DNA of 64,000 nucleotides from an uncultured SAR116 cluster alpha proteobacterium (GTDB lineage: Bacteria > Pseudomonadota > Alphaproteobacteria > Puniceispirillales > Marisalimonadaceae), in NCBI GenBank assembly GCA_902619615.1, contig CACNFD010000009.1, forward strand, positions 1 to 64,000. The letters are read 5' to 3'. The notes below the pieces were generated by a model. It was not told where the DNA came from. It worked only from the letters and a program-made list of their open reading frames with translations, and did not search any database. Positions 24,435-35,283 of this stretch are shown here, one piece after another; the first letter of the stretch is position 1, and every line of letters begins with the position of its first letter. The position numbers were made by a program, and so were the translations under genes.

Positions 24435-24725
24435 AAAGTCATTTCGATGACTATGGTGATAAACATTTTTTAGAATAAGCTTAGCGGACCCGGGGGCGGT
24501 ACCCGGCACCTCCACCATTATATTTGGGGGTGAAATAGGATCGACGCATGTAGTAAAAATTAAACTTTCACTCGGCATTGTACCACCGTTATCGGACTAC
24601 TTTAAATAGTTGCAAACGACAACTATGCTCCGGTAGCTGCAGCAGCGTAAGCAGCCAAAGCAACCGAAAACTAGTCCTGTTCTATAGCTAGAACAGGCGG
24701 GGTTATTGTTTACCTGGCAACAGAA
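24435..24725 (+). ncRNA. ssrA: circularly permuted (two-piece, alphaproteobacterial type) tmRNA; outer ends approximate
   Basis: Acceptor piece ends GGACCCGGGGGCGGTACCCGGCACCTCCACCA (CCA at 24515-24517). Coding piece starts GGGGGTGAAATAGGATCGACG at 24526; its GGGGGTG pairs with CACCTCC (24507-24513). Tag ORF at 24612-24650 encodes ANDNYAPVAAAA*. Confidence 0.93.
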
Positions 24726-24734
24726 AAACTTTGG

Positions 24735-24757
24735 TGGCGAGAAGAAACTTCTCGCCA
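24735..24757 (+). terminator. hairpin downstream of ssrA
   Basis: TGGCGAGAAG-AAA-CTTCTCGCCA, perfect 10-bp stem with 3-nt loop. Confidence 0.65.
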
Positions 24758-24807
24758 TCTTCAAAAATTTTTATTGAAAAAATAACTTTCAGAAATGTAA
24801 AGTATTT

Positions 24808-25347
24808 ATGAAATGTTTACAGGATAAAAAAGTGACAAATAATAGTGATAATAATGGATCTAATTCTCAAGGGTTTAATTATGATGTTTTAGTTGAAGAA
24901 AGTCTTAAAAATGTTGTTAAAAAAGTTTTAAAAATTACTTCTGAAACTGGTCTTATTGGAAACAGTCATTTTTTTATTACATTTAATGGTGATGATCCAG
25001 ACGTAATAGTACCACCTGAATTAAAAAATACTGTCAACTCAGAAATTAAAATAATAATTCAACATCAATTTTGGGATTTGAAAACATCTAATGATCATTT
25101 TGAAGTTACTTTATCTTTCAGTGGTAAAAAAAAGAATATTTTTGTTCCTTTTAAAGCAATTATGTCTTTTACTGATCCATCAGTTGGTTTTGGTCTTCAA
25201 TTTAAATTTGAAGATAATCTAAAAAAAACTAACCAAAACACTAATGAAAGCCCAAATCTTGAAACACCAAAGATAGCACCTCTACAAAATACAGATGTAA
25301 AGTCTGGAGAAGTAGTTTCACTTGATGAATTCAGAGATAAAAAATAA
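24808..25347 (+). CDS. sspB: alphaproteobacterial SspB ClpXP adaptor
   Basis: GNSHFFITFNGDDPDVIVP, IIIQHQFWDL, FVPFKAIMSFTDPSVGFGLQF; immediately downstream of ssrA. Confidence 0.88.
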   Translation: MKCLQDKKVTNNSDNNGSNSQGFNYDVLVEESLKNVVKKVLKITSETGLIGNSHFFITFNGDDPDVIVPPELKNTVNSEIKIIIQHQFWDLKTSNDHFEVTLSFSGKKKNIFVPFKAIMSFTDPSVGFGLQFKFEDNLKKTNQNTNESPNLETPKIAPLQNTDVKSGEVVSLDEFRDKK

Positions 25348-25368
25348 CATTTTTAGCAGGAGATTATT

Positions 25369-26979
25369 TTGAACGACTTTAATTATTCACCAATATTTCC
25401 TGTTTCTACTGATGAGACTGAATACATTAAAATTTCAGATTCATACGTTAAAATTTCCAAAATAAACAACAAAGAAATTTTGGTTGTTGATCCAAAGGCA
25501 CTTACTCTTTTAGCACAAAGAGCTTTTAAAGATGTATCTCACCTTCTTAGAAAATCACATTTAAAACAGCTCAGAGATATTCTTGAAGATGATGAAGCCT
25601 CTAATAATGATAAATTTGTCGCTTTAACAATGTTAAAAAATGCAAATATATCTTCATCAGGAGTTCTTCCTATGTGTCAAGATACTGGCACAGCAATTAT
25701 CTTAGGTTATAAAGGCGAAAAAGTTTTTACTGACTCAGATGATAACGAATTTCTTTCCTTAGGAGTTTATAAAACTTATAAAGAAAATAACCTTCGTTTC
25801 TCTCAACTTGCACCAGTCTCTATGTTTGAAGAGAAAAATACTGCTAACAATTTACCCGCTGAAATCAGTATATTTGCTAATGAAGGTCAGGAATATAAAT
25901 TTGCCTTTGTACAAAAAGGTGGAGGATCAGCTAATAAAAGTTTTTTGTTCCAAGCAACACCCGCCACTCTTAATCCTGATAATTTAAAAAAATTTCTTTA
26001 TGAGAAAATTATTTCTCTTGGTACTGCTGCTTGTCCACCTTATCATCTGTCCGTGGTTATTGGTGGCACATCTGCCGAATTTAATTTAAAGACCGTTAAA
26101 CTAGGATCTATGCGTTATCTAGATAATTTGCCTAAGGCTGGAAATTTAAAATCTGGTCATGCATTTAGAGATTTAGAATGGGAAAAAATAATATTAGATC
26201 TAACAAGAAAAATGGGGGTAGGCGCACAATTTGGTGGAAAATATTTTTGTCATGACGTCAGAGTTATTAGGCTTCCAAGACATGGCGCATCGTTGCCAAT
26301 TGGAATTGGAGTTTCTTGTTCAGCAGATAGACAAATTTTAGGCAAGATAAATAAAGATGGAATTTTTGTTGAAAAACTCGAAACAGAGCCAAGTAAATAT
26401 TTACCCGATGTTAGTTTGGACGAAATTTCGGAAGATGTAACAGAAATTGATCTAAATCAGCCAATGAAAAATATTTTAGAACAATTAAATGATTGTAAAA
26501 TAAAAAAAAGAGTTAATCTTTCTGGTCCAATGATTGTTGCTAGAGATATAGCTCATGCAAAGTTACTTCAAAGATTGGACAAGGATGGTGAGCTACCTAA
26601 TTATATAAAAGATCATCCAGTATATTATGCTGGCCCAGCTAAAACTCCTAAGGGCATGCCTTCTGGATCCTTTGGACCAACAACTGCTGGTAGAATGGAT
26701 GCTTATGTTGATAAATTTCAAGAAAATGGTGGATCAATGGTTATGTTAGCAAAAGGAAACAGATCAAAGCAGGTAAAAGAAGCGTGCCAAAAACATGGAG
26801 GATTTTACCTTGGAACCATTGGAGGAACTGCTGCAAAAGTCGCACTAGATTGCATAAAAAAAATAGAGGTTTTAGAATATCCAGAACTTGGAATGGAGGC
26901 CGTCTGGAAAATTGAAGTAAAAAACTTTCCTGCATTTGTAGTAATTGATAATAAAGGGAATGATTTTTTTGATATTTAA
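25369..26979 (+). CDS. class I fumarate hydratase
   Basis: [62 protein letters not shown] start. Confidence 0.95.
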   Translation: MNDFNYSPIFPVSTDETEYIKISDSYVKISKINNKEILVVDPKALTLLAQRAFKDVSHLLRKSHLKQLRDILEDDEASNNDKFVALTMLKNANISSSGVLPMCQDTGTAIILGYKGEKVFTDSDDNEFLSLGVYKTYKENNLRFSQLAPVSMFEEKNTANNLPAEISIFANEGQEYKFAFVQKGGGSANKSFLFQATPATLNPDNLKKFLYEKIISLGTAACPPYHLSVVIGGTSAEFNLKTVKLGSMRYLDNLPKAGNLKSGHAFRDLEWEKIILDLTRKMGVGAQFGGKYFCHDVRVIRLPRHGASLPIGIGVSCSADRQILGKINKDGIFVEKLETEPSKYLPDVSLDEISEDVTEIDLNQPMKNILEQLNDCKIKKRVNLSGPMIVARDIAHAKLLQRLDKDGELPNYIKDHPVYYAGPAKTPKGMPSGSFGPTTAGRMDAYVDKFQENGGSMVMLAKGNRSKQVKEACQKHGGFYLGTIGGTAAKVALDCIKKIEVLEYPELGMEAVWKIEVKNFPAFVVIDNKGNDFFDI

Positions 26980-28142
26980 TCAACCATCTGCTTCATTATT
27001 GAAAAAAGATCGGATTTTCCTTCAAAACCAATGCCAGTTATTTCTGGTAAAGTTACAAAACTTTTTTCAACCTCAACACCATCAGGGAATCCTCCATACG
27101 GTTGAAAAAGATCAGGATAACTCTCATTTCCACCAAGGCCTAATCCTGCCGCAATTGCTAAGGACATTTGATGACCTCCGTGAGGAATACACCTTGAAAC
27201 ATCCCATTGATTTTCTTTAAGCATTTCAATAATTTTTAAATATTCAACTAACCCATAACTTAACGCACAATCAAATTGCAACCAATCTTTATCTTTTCTC
27301 ATCCCAGCGTATCTAATAAGATTTCTTGCATCATGAACTGAGAACAAATTCTCACCAGTTGCTAATGGAGATGTATAATGCTTAGATAGTTCTTTATGAA
27401 GTTCAAAATCTAAAGGGTCACCAGGCTCTTCATACCAAAATAAATTGTAATTTGATAAAGCTTTACCATATTCAATCGCAGTTTTTAGATCAAACCTACC
27501 ATTTGCATCAACAGCAAGTTGATCTTCAGGGCCTAATATTTTTAAAACAGCTTCAATACGTTTACAATCTTCCGATAGAGAAGCTCCTCCTATTTTCTTT
27601 TTGACTACAGTATAACCAAGATCTAGATATTTTTTTATTTCGTCAGTTAAACCATTTATTCCTTGATTTGGCCAATAATATCCACCAGCAGCATAAACAA
27701 AAACTTTTCGATTTGGTTCACCGTTACCGTATCTTTCAGCAAGCATTTGAAATAGTGGTTTTTCTTCGATTTTAGAAACAAGATCCCATATCGCCATGTC
27801 AATAGTACCTACTGCCACCGATCTTTCCCCATGTCCTCCAGGCTTTTCATTTTTCATCATGACATTCCACATCTTCGTGGGATCGAAATTTGTACCTTCA
27901 TCATTTAAAATTTCTTTTATATGTGCTTCCAATAGTCTTGGTGCAAACCTTTCTCTAATGAGATGACCTTGTCCATACCTTCCGTTGGAATTAAATCCGT
28001 AACCAACTAAGGGCTTACCATTTTTGATAACATTAGAACAAACAGCAACAACACTTATGGTCATTTTTGAAAAATTAATATATGCGTTCTTAATATTGGA
28101 ACTTATGGATTTGGTTTCTTCAATTATATTAGTTATCTTCAT
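26976..28142 (-). CDS. enolase-superfamily acid sugar dehydratase, likely D(-)-tartrate dehydratase
   Basis: [79 protein letters not shown]. Confidence 0.82.
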   Translation of the reverse strand: MKITNIIEETKSISSNIKNAYINFSKMTISVVAVCSNVIKNGKPLVGYGFNSNGRYGQGHLIRERFAPRLLEAHIKEILNDEGTNFDPTKMWNVMMKNEKPGGHGERSVAVGTIDMAIWDLVSKIEEKPLFQMLAERYGNGEPNRKVFVYAAGGYYWPNQGINGLTDEIKKYLDLGYTVVKKKIGGASLSEDCKRIEAVLKILGPEDQLAVDANGRFDLKTAIEYGKALSNYNLFWYEEPGDPLDFELHKELSKHYTSPLATGENLFSVHDARNLIRYAGMRKDKDWLQFDCALSYGLVEYLKIIEMLKENQWDVSRCIPHGGHQMSLAIAAGLGLGGNESYPDLFQPYGGFPDGVEVEKSFVTLPEITGIGFEGKSDLFSIMKQMVD

Positions 28143-28217
28143 TATATTATTCCTATATAAGATAATACATATTAAGAATAAACTAAAATGATATATTAGT
28201 TTTTTACTCGTTAGTAA

Positions 28218-28343
28218 TTAACCTTGACGAGCTTTAAATCTGGGGTTTCTCTTATTTATAACGTATAGACGACCTCTACGTTTCACAATTTGAGAGTTTC
28301 TATCTCTAACTTTAAGAGTTTTTAAAGAACTTACTACTTTCAT
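28218..28343 (-). CDS. rpmJ: 50S ribosomal protein L36 (absent from the ORF track because it is only 41 aa)
   Basis: Translation [41 protein letters not shown]. Confidence 0.96.
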   Translation of the reverse strand: MKVVSSLKTLKVRDRNSQIVKRRGRLYVINKRNPRFKARQG

Positions 28344-28421
28344 GATCGCCCTATTATTTAATTATGTGCTTTGATATAATAACAATCCATTTTGGTCAAG
28401 ATATAAATAACTTTAGTAAAT

Positions 28422-29048
28422 TTATTTAAATTTTACTCCACAGCCGCCCAAACCACAATAACCATTTGGATTTTTATAAAGGTATTGTTGATGATAAGTT
28501 TCAGCAAAATAAAAATCTATGTTATTTTTAATTTCAGTCGTGATTTCACTAAATCCTGCTGAATGAAGTAAAGATTGAAATTCTGTTTTAGAAGTCTTCA
28601 CATCATTTAAGTTTTTAGAATTATTTAAAAAAATTGCCGATCTATATTGAGTGCCAATATCATTACCTTGCCTCATACCTTGAGTTGGATCATGACCTTC
28701 CCAAAATTCAATTAAAATTGTTTTTAAATTTAATATTTTCGGATCATATGCCACTCTAACAACTTCTGTATGACCCGTCAAACCACTACAAACTTCATCA
28801 TAGGTTGGATTTTTAGTATAACCTCCAGCATACCCAACTGATGTATGATAAACCCCATCAAGTTGCCAAAAAATTTTTTCAGCACCCCAAAAACATCCCA
28901 TTCCAAGAATGATTATTTCAAAATCATTTGGAATTTCCACTAGATTACGACCATTAATCTTGTGAAACAACTCACTTTCAATAGGATCATTTCTCCCTAC
29001 CAAAGCATCTGATTTATCAACGAGGTTATTTTTTTTTAAAAAAAACAT
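28422..29048 (-). CDS. msrA: peptide-methionine (S)-S-oxide reductase
   Basis: GMGCFWGAEKIFWQLDGVYHTSVGYAGG, QYRSAIF, TYHQQYL. Confidence 0.96.
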   Translation of the reverse strand: MFFLKKNNLVDKSDALVGRNDPIESELFHKINGRNLVEIPNDFEIIILGMGCFWGAEKIFWQLDGVYHTSVGYAGGYTKNPTYDEVCSGLTGHTEVVRVAYDPKILNLKTILIEFWEGHDPTQGMRQGNDIGTQYRSAIFLNNSKNLNDVKTSKTEFQSLLHSAGFSEITTEIKNNIDFYFAETYHQQYLYKNPNGYCGLGGCGVKFK

Positions 29049-29157
29049 TAGAAAGTAGTTACATAAAAGATTTGAATTTTAAAATTAATAAAAGCATAAC
29101 TTGACCAACCGTAAATAGCAATATAATCAAATTATTTTAAAATTAAAGGCCAAAAAT

Positions 29158-31035
29158 ATGGATAATGATATTTATGGAATCAAAAAATGGGGTGATGATA
29201 TACTTGAGGTCCTTGATAATGGCAATATAGGACTTAAAAATCCATTTTATCCATCTAATCCTTCTATCGACCTAATTAAAATTATAGAAAGTCTTAATGA
29301 AAGAGGTATTAGCTGCCCAGTACTATTAAGAATTACAGATTACTTAGCATTTAGAATAAAACAAATTAATGAGTCTTTTTTTAAAGCAATAAAAGAAGTT
29401 AAATATAAAGGTTATTATAAGGGTGTTTTCCCAGTTAAAGTTAATCAACAGGCACAAGTAATTGACAGAATAGTTGATTTTGGAAAAGAATTTGATTTTG
29501 GTTTAGAAGTTGGTTCTAAACCCGAATTATTAATAGCTTTAGCACACGATCTCTCTAGTGAATCTACCATTATATGTAATGGAATTAAGGATAAAGAGTT
29601 TATTAATTTGGCTATCTTATCACTGAAAATTGGTTTTAAAACTATTTTAGTCTTAGAAAGTCCACGTGAACTTGATCTAATTACTGAAGTTTCTGAAGAA
29701 CTAAATGTAAGACCGTTACTTGGAATAAGAGTAAAGTTAACAAATAAAGTTAGTGGTAACTGGTCTCAATCAAGTGGAGACCGAAGTGCATTTGGTATGT
29801 CTGTTGAACAAGTCATGAAAGTTATCACAAAATTAAAAGTTAATAACTATCTTGATTGTTTGGTTCTACAACATTCACATCTTGGAAGCCAAATTCCTGA
29901 TATCATTGAAATTAGAAAAGCAACACAAGAGGCTTGTAGATTTTACTCAGAAATGTGCAAACAAGGTGCACCTCTAGAATATTTAGATCTTGGAGGTGGC
30001 TTAGGAGTGGATTATACAGGAGAACAAAAGTCTTCTCTTAACTCAATAAATTATTCACTAGATGAATACTGTATAAATATTGTTGAAACTGTTAAATATG
30101 AATTAGATCAATCAAACATAGATCATCCTATAATTGTTACTGAATCTGGAAGGGCATGCATTGCATCAAGTTCAATGCTAATTTTTAATATTTTAGAGAC
30201 AACAAACTTTGATAGTGAAAAAAAACAGGAAATTAGTTCAAAAGACCATCCTTTATTGAAAAATATGATTCAAATTCCTGAATATTTAAATTTAGAAAGA
30301 GCTCAAGAATGTTTGAACGATTTAAATTATTATAGAGAAGAAATAAGAGCTCTTTTTAGAAGTGGTCAAATAGATTTAGCAAATATGGCAAAAACTGAAG
30401 AGACTTACTTATACATCATTAATAAAATTAAAACAATACTCTCTTCAACACCGGACATAACTGAAGAACTTCAAGATACAATTGATAATATGGCAGATAT
30501 ATATCATGGGAATTTTTCTTTATTTCAAAGTCTACCAGATGTTTGGGCTATTGATCAAATTCATCCTATTGCACCACTTCAAAAACATAATAAACGACCA
30601 AACAGAAGAGTTATTTTAAATGACATTACATGTGATAGTGATGGTATAATAAACAAATTTGTACTGAAAGATGGTGTTTCAAACACATTACCTTTGCATG
30701 ACATTAGTGATGATGAGGATTATTTTTTAGGGGTGTTTTATATTGGTGCCTATCAAGAAACGTTGGGAGATCTTCATAACTTATTTGGCGATACAAATGT
30801 TGCTACAATAAAATTAAAAGACAATGGGGGATTTCAATTATTACATGAGCAAGAGGGTGATACTATTTCAGAAGTTTTAACTTATGTTGAATATGAACCT
30901 AAGAATATAATAAATAGGTTCAAACATATAGTAGAGGATGCAGTAAGAAGTAGAGACTTATCGCTTTCAGAGAGAAAAAAAATAACCCAATCATTCAAGG
31001 ATTCGATTTCTGGTTATACTTATTTTGAAAAATAA
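29158..31035 (+). CDS. speA: biosynthetic arginine decarboxylase
   Basis: FPVKVNQQAQVID, YLDLGGGLGVDYTG, VTESGRACIA. Confidence 0.95.
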   Translation: MDNDIYGIKKWGDDILEVLDNGNIGLKNPFYPSNPSIDLIKIIESLNERGISCPVLLRITDYLAFRIKQINESFFKAIKEVKYKGYYKGVFPVKVNQQAQVIDRIVDFGKEFDFGLEVGSKPELLIALAHDLSSESTIICNGIKDKEFINLAILSLKIGFKTILVLESPRELDLITEVSEELNVRPLLGIRVKLTNKVSGNWSQSSGDRSAFGMSVEQVMKVITKLKVNNYLDCLVLQHSHLGSQIPDIIEIRKATQEACRFYSEMCKQGAPLEYLDLGGGLGVDYTGEQKSSLNSINYSLDEYCINIVETVKYELDQSNIDHPIIVTESGRACIASSSMLIFNILETTNFDSEKKQEISSKDHPLLKNMIQIPEYLNLERAQECLNDLNYYREEIRALFRSGQIDLANMAKTEETYLYIINKIKTILSSTPDITEELQDTIDNMADIYHGNFSLFQSLPDVWAIDQIHPIAPLQKHNKRPNRRVILNDITCDSDGIINKFVLKDGVSNTLPLHDISDDEDYFLGVFYIGAYQETLGDLHNLFGDTNVATIKLKDNGGFQLLHEQEGDTISEVLTYVEYEPKNIINRFKHIVEDAVRSRDLSLSERKKITQSFKDSISGYTYFEK

Positions 31036-31063
31036 CTAATTCGGAAATTTATGGGAGTTTAAA

Positions 31064-32269
31064 ATGGACAATATTCTAGTTATTGGTGCAGGTGGTGTCA
31101 GCCATGTAACTGTTCACAAAATGGCACAAAATCCTAATTATTTTAAAAATATAATTTTAGCAAGTAGATCTATCGAAAAATGCTTCCAAATTAAAAAAAG
31201 TGTTAAAGATAAGTATAATATTAACATTACAGTAGCAGAGCTAGATGCAGATAATATTGACGAAACTGTATCATTAATTAAAAAATTTAACCCGTTCTTA
31301 GTAGTAAACCTAGCTCTTCCCTATCAAGATCTTAATATAATGGATGCTTGTTTGTTAACTAATACACATTATTTAGACACTGCCAATTATGAACCTAGAA
31401 ACGAAGCAAAGTTTGAATACAAATGGCAATGGGATTATGATAAAAAATTTAAAGAAAAGGGTCTTATGGCTCTTTTAGGATCAGGTTTTGATCCAGGTGT
31501 TACTAATGTTTTTACAGCTTTTACAAAAAAACATCACTTGGACAATATTGATTTTTTAGATATTCTTGACTGCAATGATGGTGATCATGGACATCCATTT
31601 GCTACTAATTTTAACCCTGAAATTAATATCAGAGAGGTTACATCTGTTTCTAAGCATTGGGAAGATAATCAATGGAAGATTGGACCAGCTCTTAAGAAAA
31701 AAGTCTCTTTTAAATTTCCTGAAATTGGAAATAAAAATATGTATTTAATGTATCATGAAGAATTGGAGAGTTTAATAAAACATTATCCTGAGATTAAAAG
31801 AGCAAGATTTTGGATGACATTCGGTGATGATTATTTAAAATATTTAGATGTTCTCCAAAATATAGGTATGACATCTATCGAAGTAGTCAATTATAATGAA
31901 ACAGAAATAATACCATTACAATTTTTAAAAAGTGTTTTACCAGATCCTGGCAGTCTTGGAGAAAGAACAAAAGGTAAGACTTGTATAGGCACAATAGTCA
32001 CTGGTAAAAAAAATAATTTAGAAAAAACATATTATACATATAATATCTGCAATCATGAAGATTGTTTTAAAGAGGTGGGTAGCCAAGCAATTTCATACAC
32101 TACTGGCGTACCCGCAATGATAGGATCGTTGCTTATGTTAAAAAAAAGCTGGTTCAAACCAGGGGTTTGGAACATGGAGCAATTTGATCCAGATCCATTT
32201 ATGGAACTTCTAAATAAGCATGGTTTACCTACGAAAACCATACAGCTAGAAAACAAAGTAAATTTCTAG
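31064..32269 (+). CDS. carboxy(nor)spermidine synthase (saccharopine dehydrogenase family)
   Basis: VIGAGGVSHVTVHKMAQNP, GSGFDPGVTNVF, adjacent to nspC-like gene. Confidence 0.9.
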   Translation: MDNILVIGAGGVSHVTVHKMAQNPNYFKNIILASRSIEKCFQIKKSVKDKYNINITVAELDADNIDETVSLIKKFNPFLVVNLALPYQDLNIMDACLLTNTHYLDTANYEPRNEAKFEYKWQWDYDKKFKEKGLMALLGSGFDPGVTNVFTAFTKKHHLDNIDFLDILDCNDGDHGHPFATNFNPEINIREVTSVSKHWEDNQWKIGPALKKKVSFKFPEIGNKNMYLMYHEELESLIKHYPEIKRARFWMTFGDDYLKYLDVLQNIGMTSIEVVNYNETEIIPLQFLKSVLPDPGSLGERTKGKTCIGTIVTGKKNNLEKTYYTYNICNHEDCFKEVGSQAISYTTGVPAMIGSLLMLKKSWFKPGVWNMEQFDPDPFMELLNKHGLPTKTIQLENKVNF

Positions 32270-33450
32270 TGGATAAAATTTTTCAAACCATGGGAGGAGA
32301 CCCAAGAAATTTTAATAAACTAGATTTATATAAACTTCCAAGTCCTTGCTTTGTTATAGATAAGAGGGCATTGATTGATAATTTGTTGACATTAAATCAC
32401 CTTAAATCACAAACAAGTGTTAAAATTTTAATTGCCTTGAAGGCTTTTTCTACTCCTTATTTTGGTCCCTTAATATCTGAATATTTAGATGGATGTTGCA
32501 GTTCTGGTTTATATGAAACAAAGCTAGCTAAAAAATATTTTAAAGGAGAAATTAGTACTTTTTCTCCAGCATATAAAAAAGACGATATTAGAGAAATTGT
32601 TAACTTATCAGATCATATCGTTTTTAATTCCCCAAACCAATTGAATGATTTTTATAATATTGCAATAAAATTTAAGAATGAAATTGGTCTAAGAATTAAT
32701 CCACTTTATTCTGAAATAAATAATGACAAATATAATGCTGCTAGTATCAAATCTAGATTAGGCACGCATTTAAATGATTTGAATAATATTGATATAAAAA
32801 AATTAAATGGTATTCATTTTCATACCTTATGTGAACAAAATTTCACTCCTTTAGAAAACACTTGGAATAAAATTAAAAATGATATTATTCCCCTCTGTAA
32901 AAAATTAAATTGGCTTAATATTGGTGGAGGTCACCATATTACCAGAAATGATTATGAAATTGATAAATTAGCAACTTTTCTAAAACAACTTGCAGATGAA
33001 ACTAGCTGTCAAATTTATATTGAACCAGGAGAAGCTGTGGTATTAGATGCGGGTATTTTAGTTGGAGAAATTATAGATAGTTTTAAACCTAGCAATGAAC
33101 TTTCACCAAATATTGCAGTTACAGATATTAGTGCAGTCTCTCACATTCCTGATGTAATTGAGGCACCATATAGGCCAGCATTGCTTAATGAACCTAAAGA
33201 CGGATACAAAGTTATGCTTGGCGGACCGAGCTGTTTAGCAGGAGATATCATTGGAGAATATAATTTTAAATCCACACCCAAAGTTGGGGATAGAATAGCT
33301 TTATTAGATCAAGCGCATTATACAATGGTAAAAACTAGTTTTTTCAATGGAATGAAAATACCATCTGTAGCAATTTGGGATAGTGACAATGGTAATTTGG
33401 AAGTAATCAAACGATTTACTTATGAAGATTTTGAAAAAAAATTATCTTAA
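32269..33450 (+). CDS. nspC: carboxynorspermidine/carboxyspermidine decarboxylase
   Basis: PSPCFVIDKRALIDNL, ALKAFSTP, LNIGGGHHITR, IYIEPGEAVVLDAG, MLGGPSCLAGD. Confidence 0.92.
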   Translation: MDKIFQTMGGDPRNFNKLDLYKLPSPCFVIDKRALIDNLLTLNHLKSQTSVKILIALKAFSTPYFGPLISEYLDGCCSSGLYETKLAKKYFKGEISTFSPAYKKDDIREIVNLSDHIVFNSPNQLNDFYNIAIKFKNEIGLRINPLYSEINNDKYNAASIKSRLGTHLNDLNNIDIKKLNGIHFHTLCEQNFTPLENTWNKIKNDIIPLCKKLNWLNIGGGHHITRNDYEIDKLATFLKQLADETSCQIYIEPGEAVVLDAGILVGEIIDSFKPSNELSPNIAVTDISAVSHIPDVIEAPYRPALLNEPKDGYKVMLGGPSCLAGDIIGEYNFKSTPKVGDRIALLDQAHYTMVKTSFFNGMKIPSVAIWDSDNGNLEVIKRFTYEDFEKKLS

Positions 33451-33464
33451 TTTTAGGTAAAGAG

Positions 33465-34343
33465 ATGAAAAATAGAAAGAAAAATTTTTTAAACTCAGAA
33501 CTTTCAGTGGAGGAAAAAAGTGAAGAAAAAGCAAAATTTCAAATCCTCCCAATACCTCTAGAAAAAACAGTTTCTTGTGGCAGAGGCACAGCAAACGGTC
33601 CTGAAGCTATACTAGACGCGAGCAACGAATTGGAAAGATTTACTGGTAAAAGTGAACCTTGCCTTAGTGGGATTTTCACTCATTCTTTTTTAAATTGTAA
33701 TTTTCCTATAGAAAATGTGATGCTTAATATAGAAAAGACTACAAAAGAAATTAGCAAACAAAATAAAATACCAGTAATCCTTGGTGGAGAGCACAGCATT
33801 ACTTTTGGTGCTGTAAATGGTATTTTCAAAGGATTGGATTTTAAAAAAAATGAAGAAATTGGGATTATACAAATTGATGCACATGCTGATTTAAGAGAAA
33901 AATATGAAAATCAAGTACACTCGCATGCAAGTGTTATGTATCTTTTAAGCAAATCAAAATATAAAATTGCACAATTCGGAGTAAGAGCATTAAGCAATGA
34001 AGAAGTTAAAAATAGAAATATTTTTGATATTTTATATTTTGACGTTGAAGATATTAGAAATAATAAAGACTTAAGATTACCTGAAAAATTTCCTCATAAC
34101 ATATATATTACTTTTGACGTAGATGGATTGGATCCATCAATAATGCCTGCCACTGGAACACCAGTGCCTGATGGCCTGGGATTTAATGAAAGTTTACAAT
34201 TAATTAAAAAATTAATTAAGGGCAGAAAGGTTATTGGATTTGATGTTGTTGAATTTGCTCCAATTGAAAATTTTTTTGCATATGATTTTACAGTAGCATC
34301 TTTAATCTACAAGGTGATGGAACTAATAAATTTAAATGATTAG
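33465..34343 (+). CDS. speB: agmatinase (ureohydrolase family)
   Basis: GGEHSITFG, IQIDAHADLRE, TFDVDGLDPSIMPATGTPVPDGL. Confidence 0.92.
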   Translation: MKNRKKNFLNSELSVEEKSEEKAKFQILPIPLEKTVSCGRGTANGPEAILDASNELERFTGKSEPCLSGIFTHSFLNCNFPIENVMLNIEKTTKEISKQNKIPVILGGEHSITFGAVNGIFKGLDFKKNEEIGIIQIDAHADLREKYENQVHSHASVMYLLSKSKYKIAQFGVRALSNEEVKNRNIFDILYFDVEDIRNNKDLRLPEKFPHNIYITFDVDGLDPSIMPATGTPVPDGLGFNESLQLIKKLIKGRKVIGFDVVEFAPIENFFAYDFTVASLIYKVMELINLND

Positions 34344-35281
34344 AGACCTTGATTCTGTATCCATTTTTCAGCATCTAGTGCAGCCATACAACCCATACCT
34401 GCAGCGGTAACAGCTTGTCTATAAACTTTATCAACACAGTCACCTGCAGCAAAAACGCCATCTATGTTGGTTATTGTTGTACCTGGTTTTTGGGCTATAA
34501 TATAACCCTCATCATCCATTTCAAGAACATCTTTAAAAGAGTTTGTTGATGGACTATGACCAATTGCAATAAATACACCATCAACTTTAATTATCTCTGT
34601 TTTATTTTGTTTAGTTGAGGATAATTTAAGAGAACCAACCCCATTTTCATCACCTAGAATTTCACTAACTACATTATTCCAAATTATATTTATATTCTTC
34701 TTTGAAAAAAGTCTGTCTTGTAAAATCTTTTCTGATCTAAGTTCATCTCGTCTATGAATTAAATTAACTTTAGAGCAAATATTTGATAGATAGAGAGCCT
34801 CCTCAACAGCTGTATTACCACCACCAACTACAGCAACTTCTTTGTTTTTGTAAAAAAAGCCATCACAGGTTGCACAAGCAGAAACACCTCTTCCATTATA
34901 TTTATTTTCACTTTCTAAACCTAACCATTTAGCCTGTGCCCCAGTAGCTACGATTATTGTATCTGCAATCAAAGATTTGTTTGAATCTAATATTATCATC
35001 TTTTCATTTTTTTTAAGATCAATTTTAACAACTATATCATTGATTATACGAGCACCAACTTTAATTGCCTGAGATCTCATTTGTTCCATCATCCATGGAC
35101 CTTGAACTACATCGGCATATCCTGGGTAATTTTCAACATCTGTGGTTATTGTAAGTTGACCACCAGGTTGTATTCCTTCTATCACCAATGGATTTAGATT
35201 AGCCCTTGCCGCATAGATTGCAGCTGTTAACCCTGCAGCTCCTGAACCTATAATTATCACTTTTTCTTTTTGATTTTTCAT
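34340..35281 (-). CDS. trxB: thioredoxin-disulfide reductase
   Basis: IIGSGAAGLTAAIYAARA, CATCDGFFYKNK, AAGDCVD. Confidence 0.97.
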   Translation of the reverse strand: MKNQKEKVIIIGSGAAGLTAAIYAARANLNPLVIEGIQPGGQLTITTDVENYPGYADVVQGPWMMEQMRSQAIKVGARIINDIVVKIDLKKNEKMIILDSNKSLIADTIIVATGAQAKWLGLESENKYNGRGVSACATCDGFFYKNKEVAVVGGGNTAVEEALYLSNICSKVNLIHRRDELRSEKILQDRLFSKKNINIIWNNVVSEILGDENGVGSLKLSSTKQNKTEIIKVDGVFIAIGHSPSTNSFKDVLEMDDEGYIIAQKPGTTITNIDGVFAAGDCVDKVYRQAVTAAGMGCMAALDAEKWIQNQGL

Positions 35282-35283
35282 AT

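Noticed and set aside
24393-24578. 61-aa minus-strand ORF (MPSESLIFTTCVDPISPPNIMVEVPGTAPGS..)
   Set aside because: It lies antisense to the tmRNA gene; reading frame is a by-product of the structured RNA.
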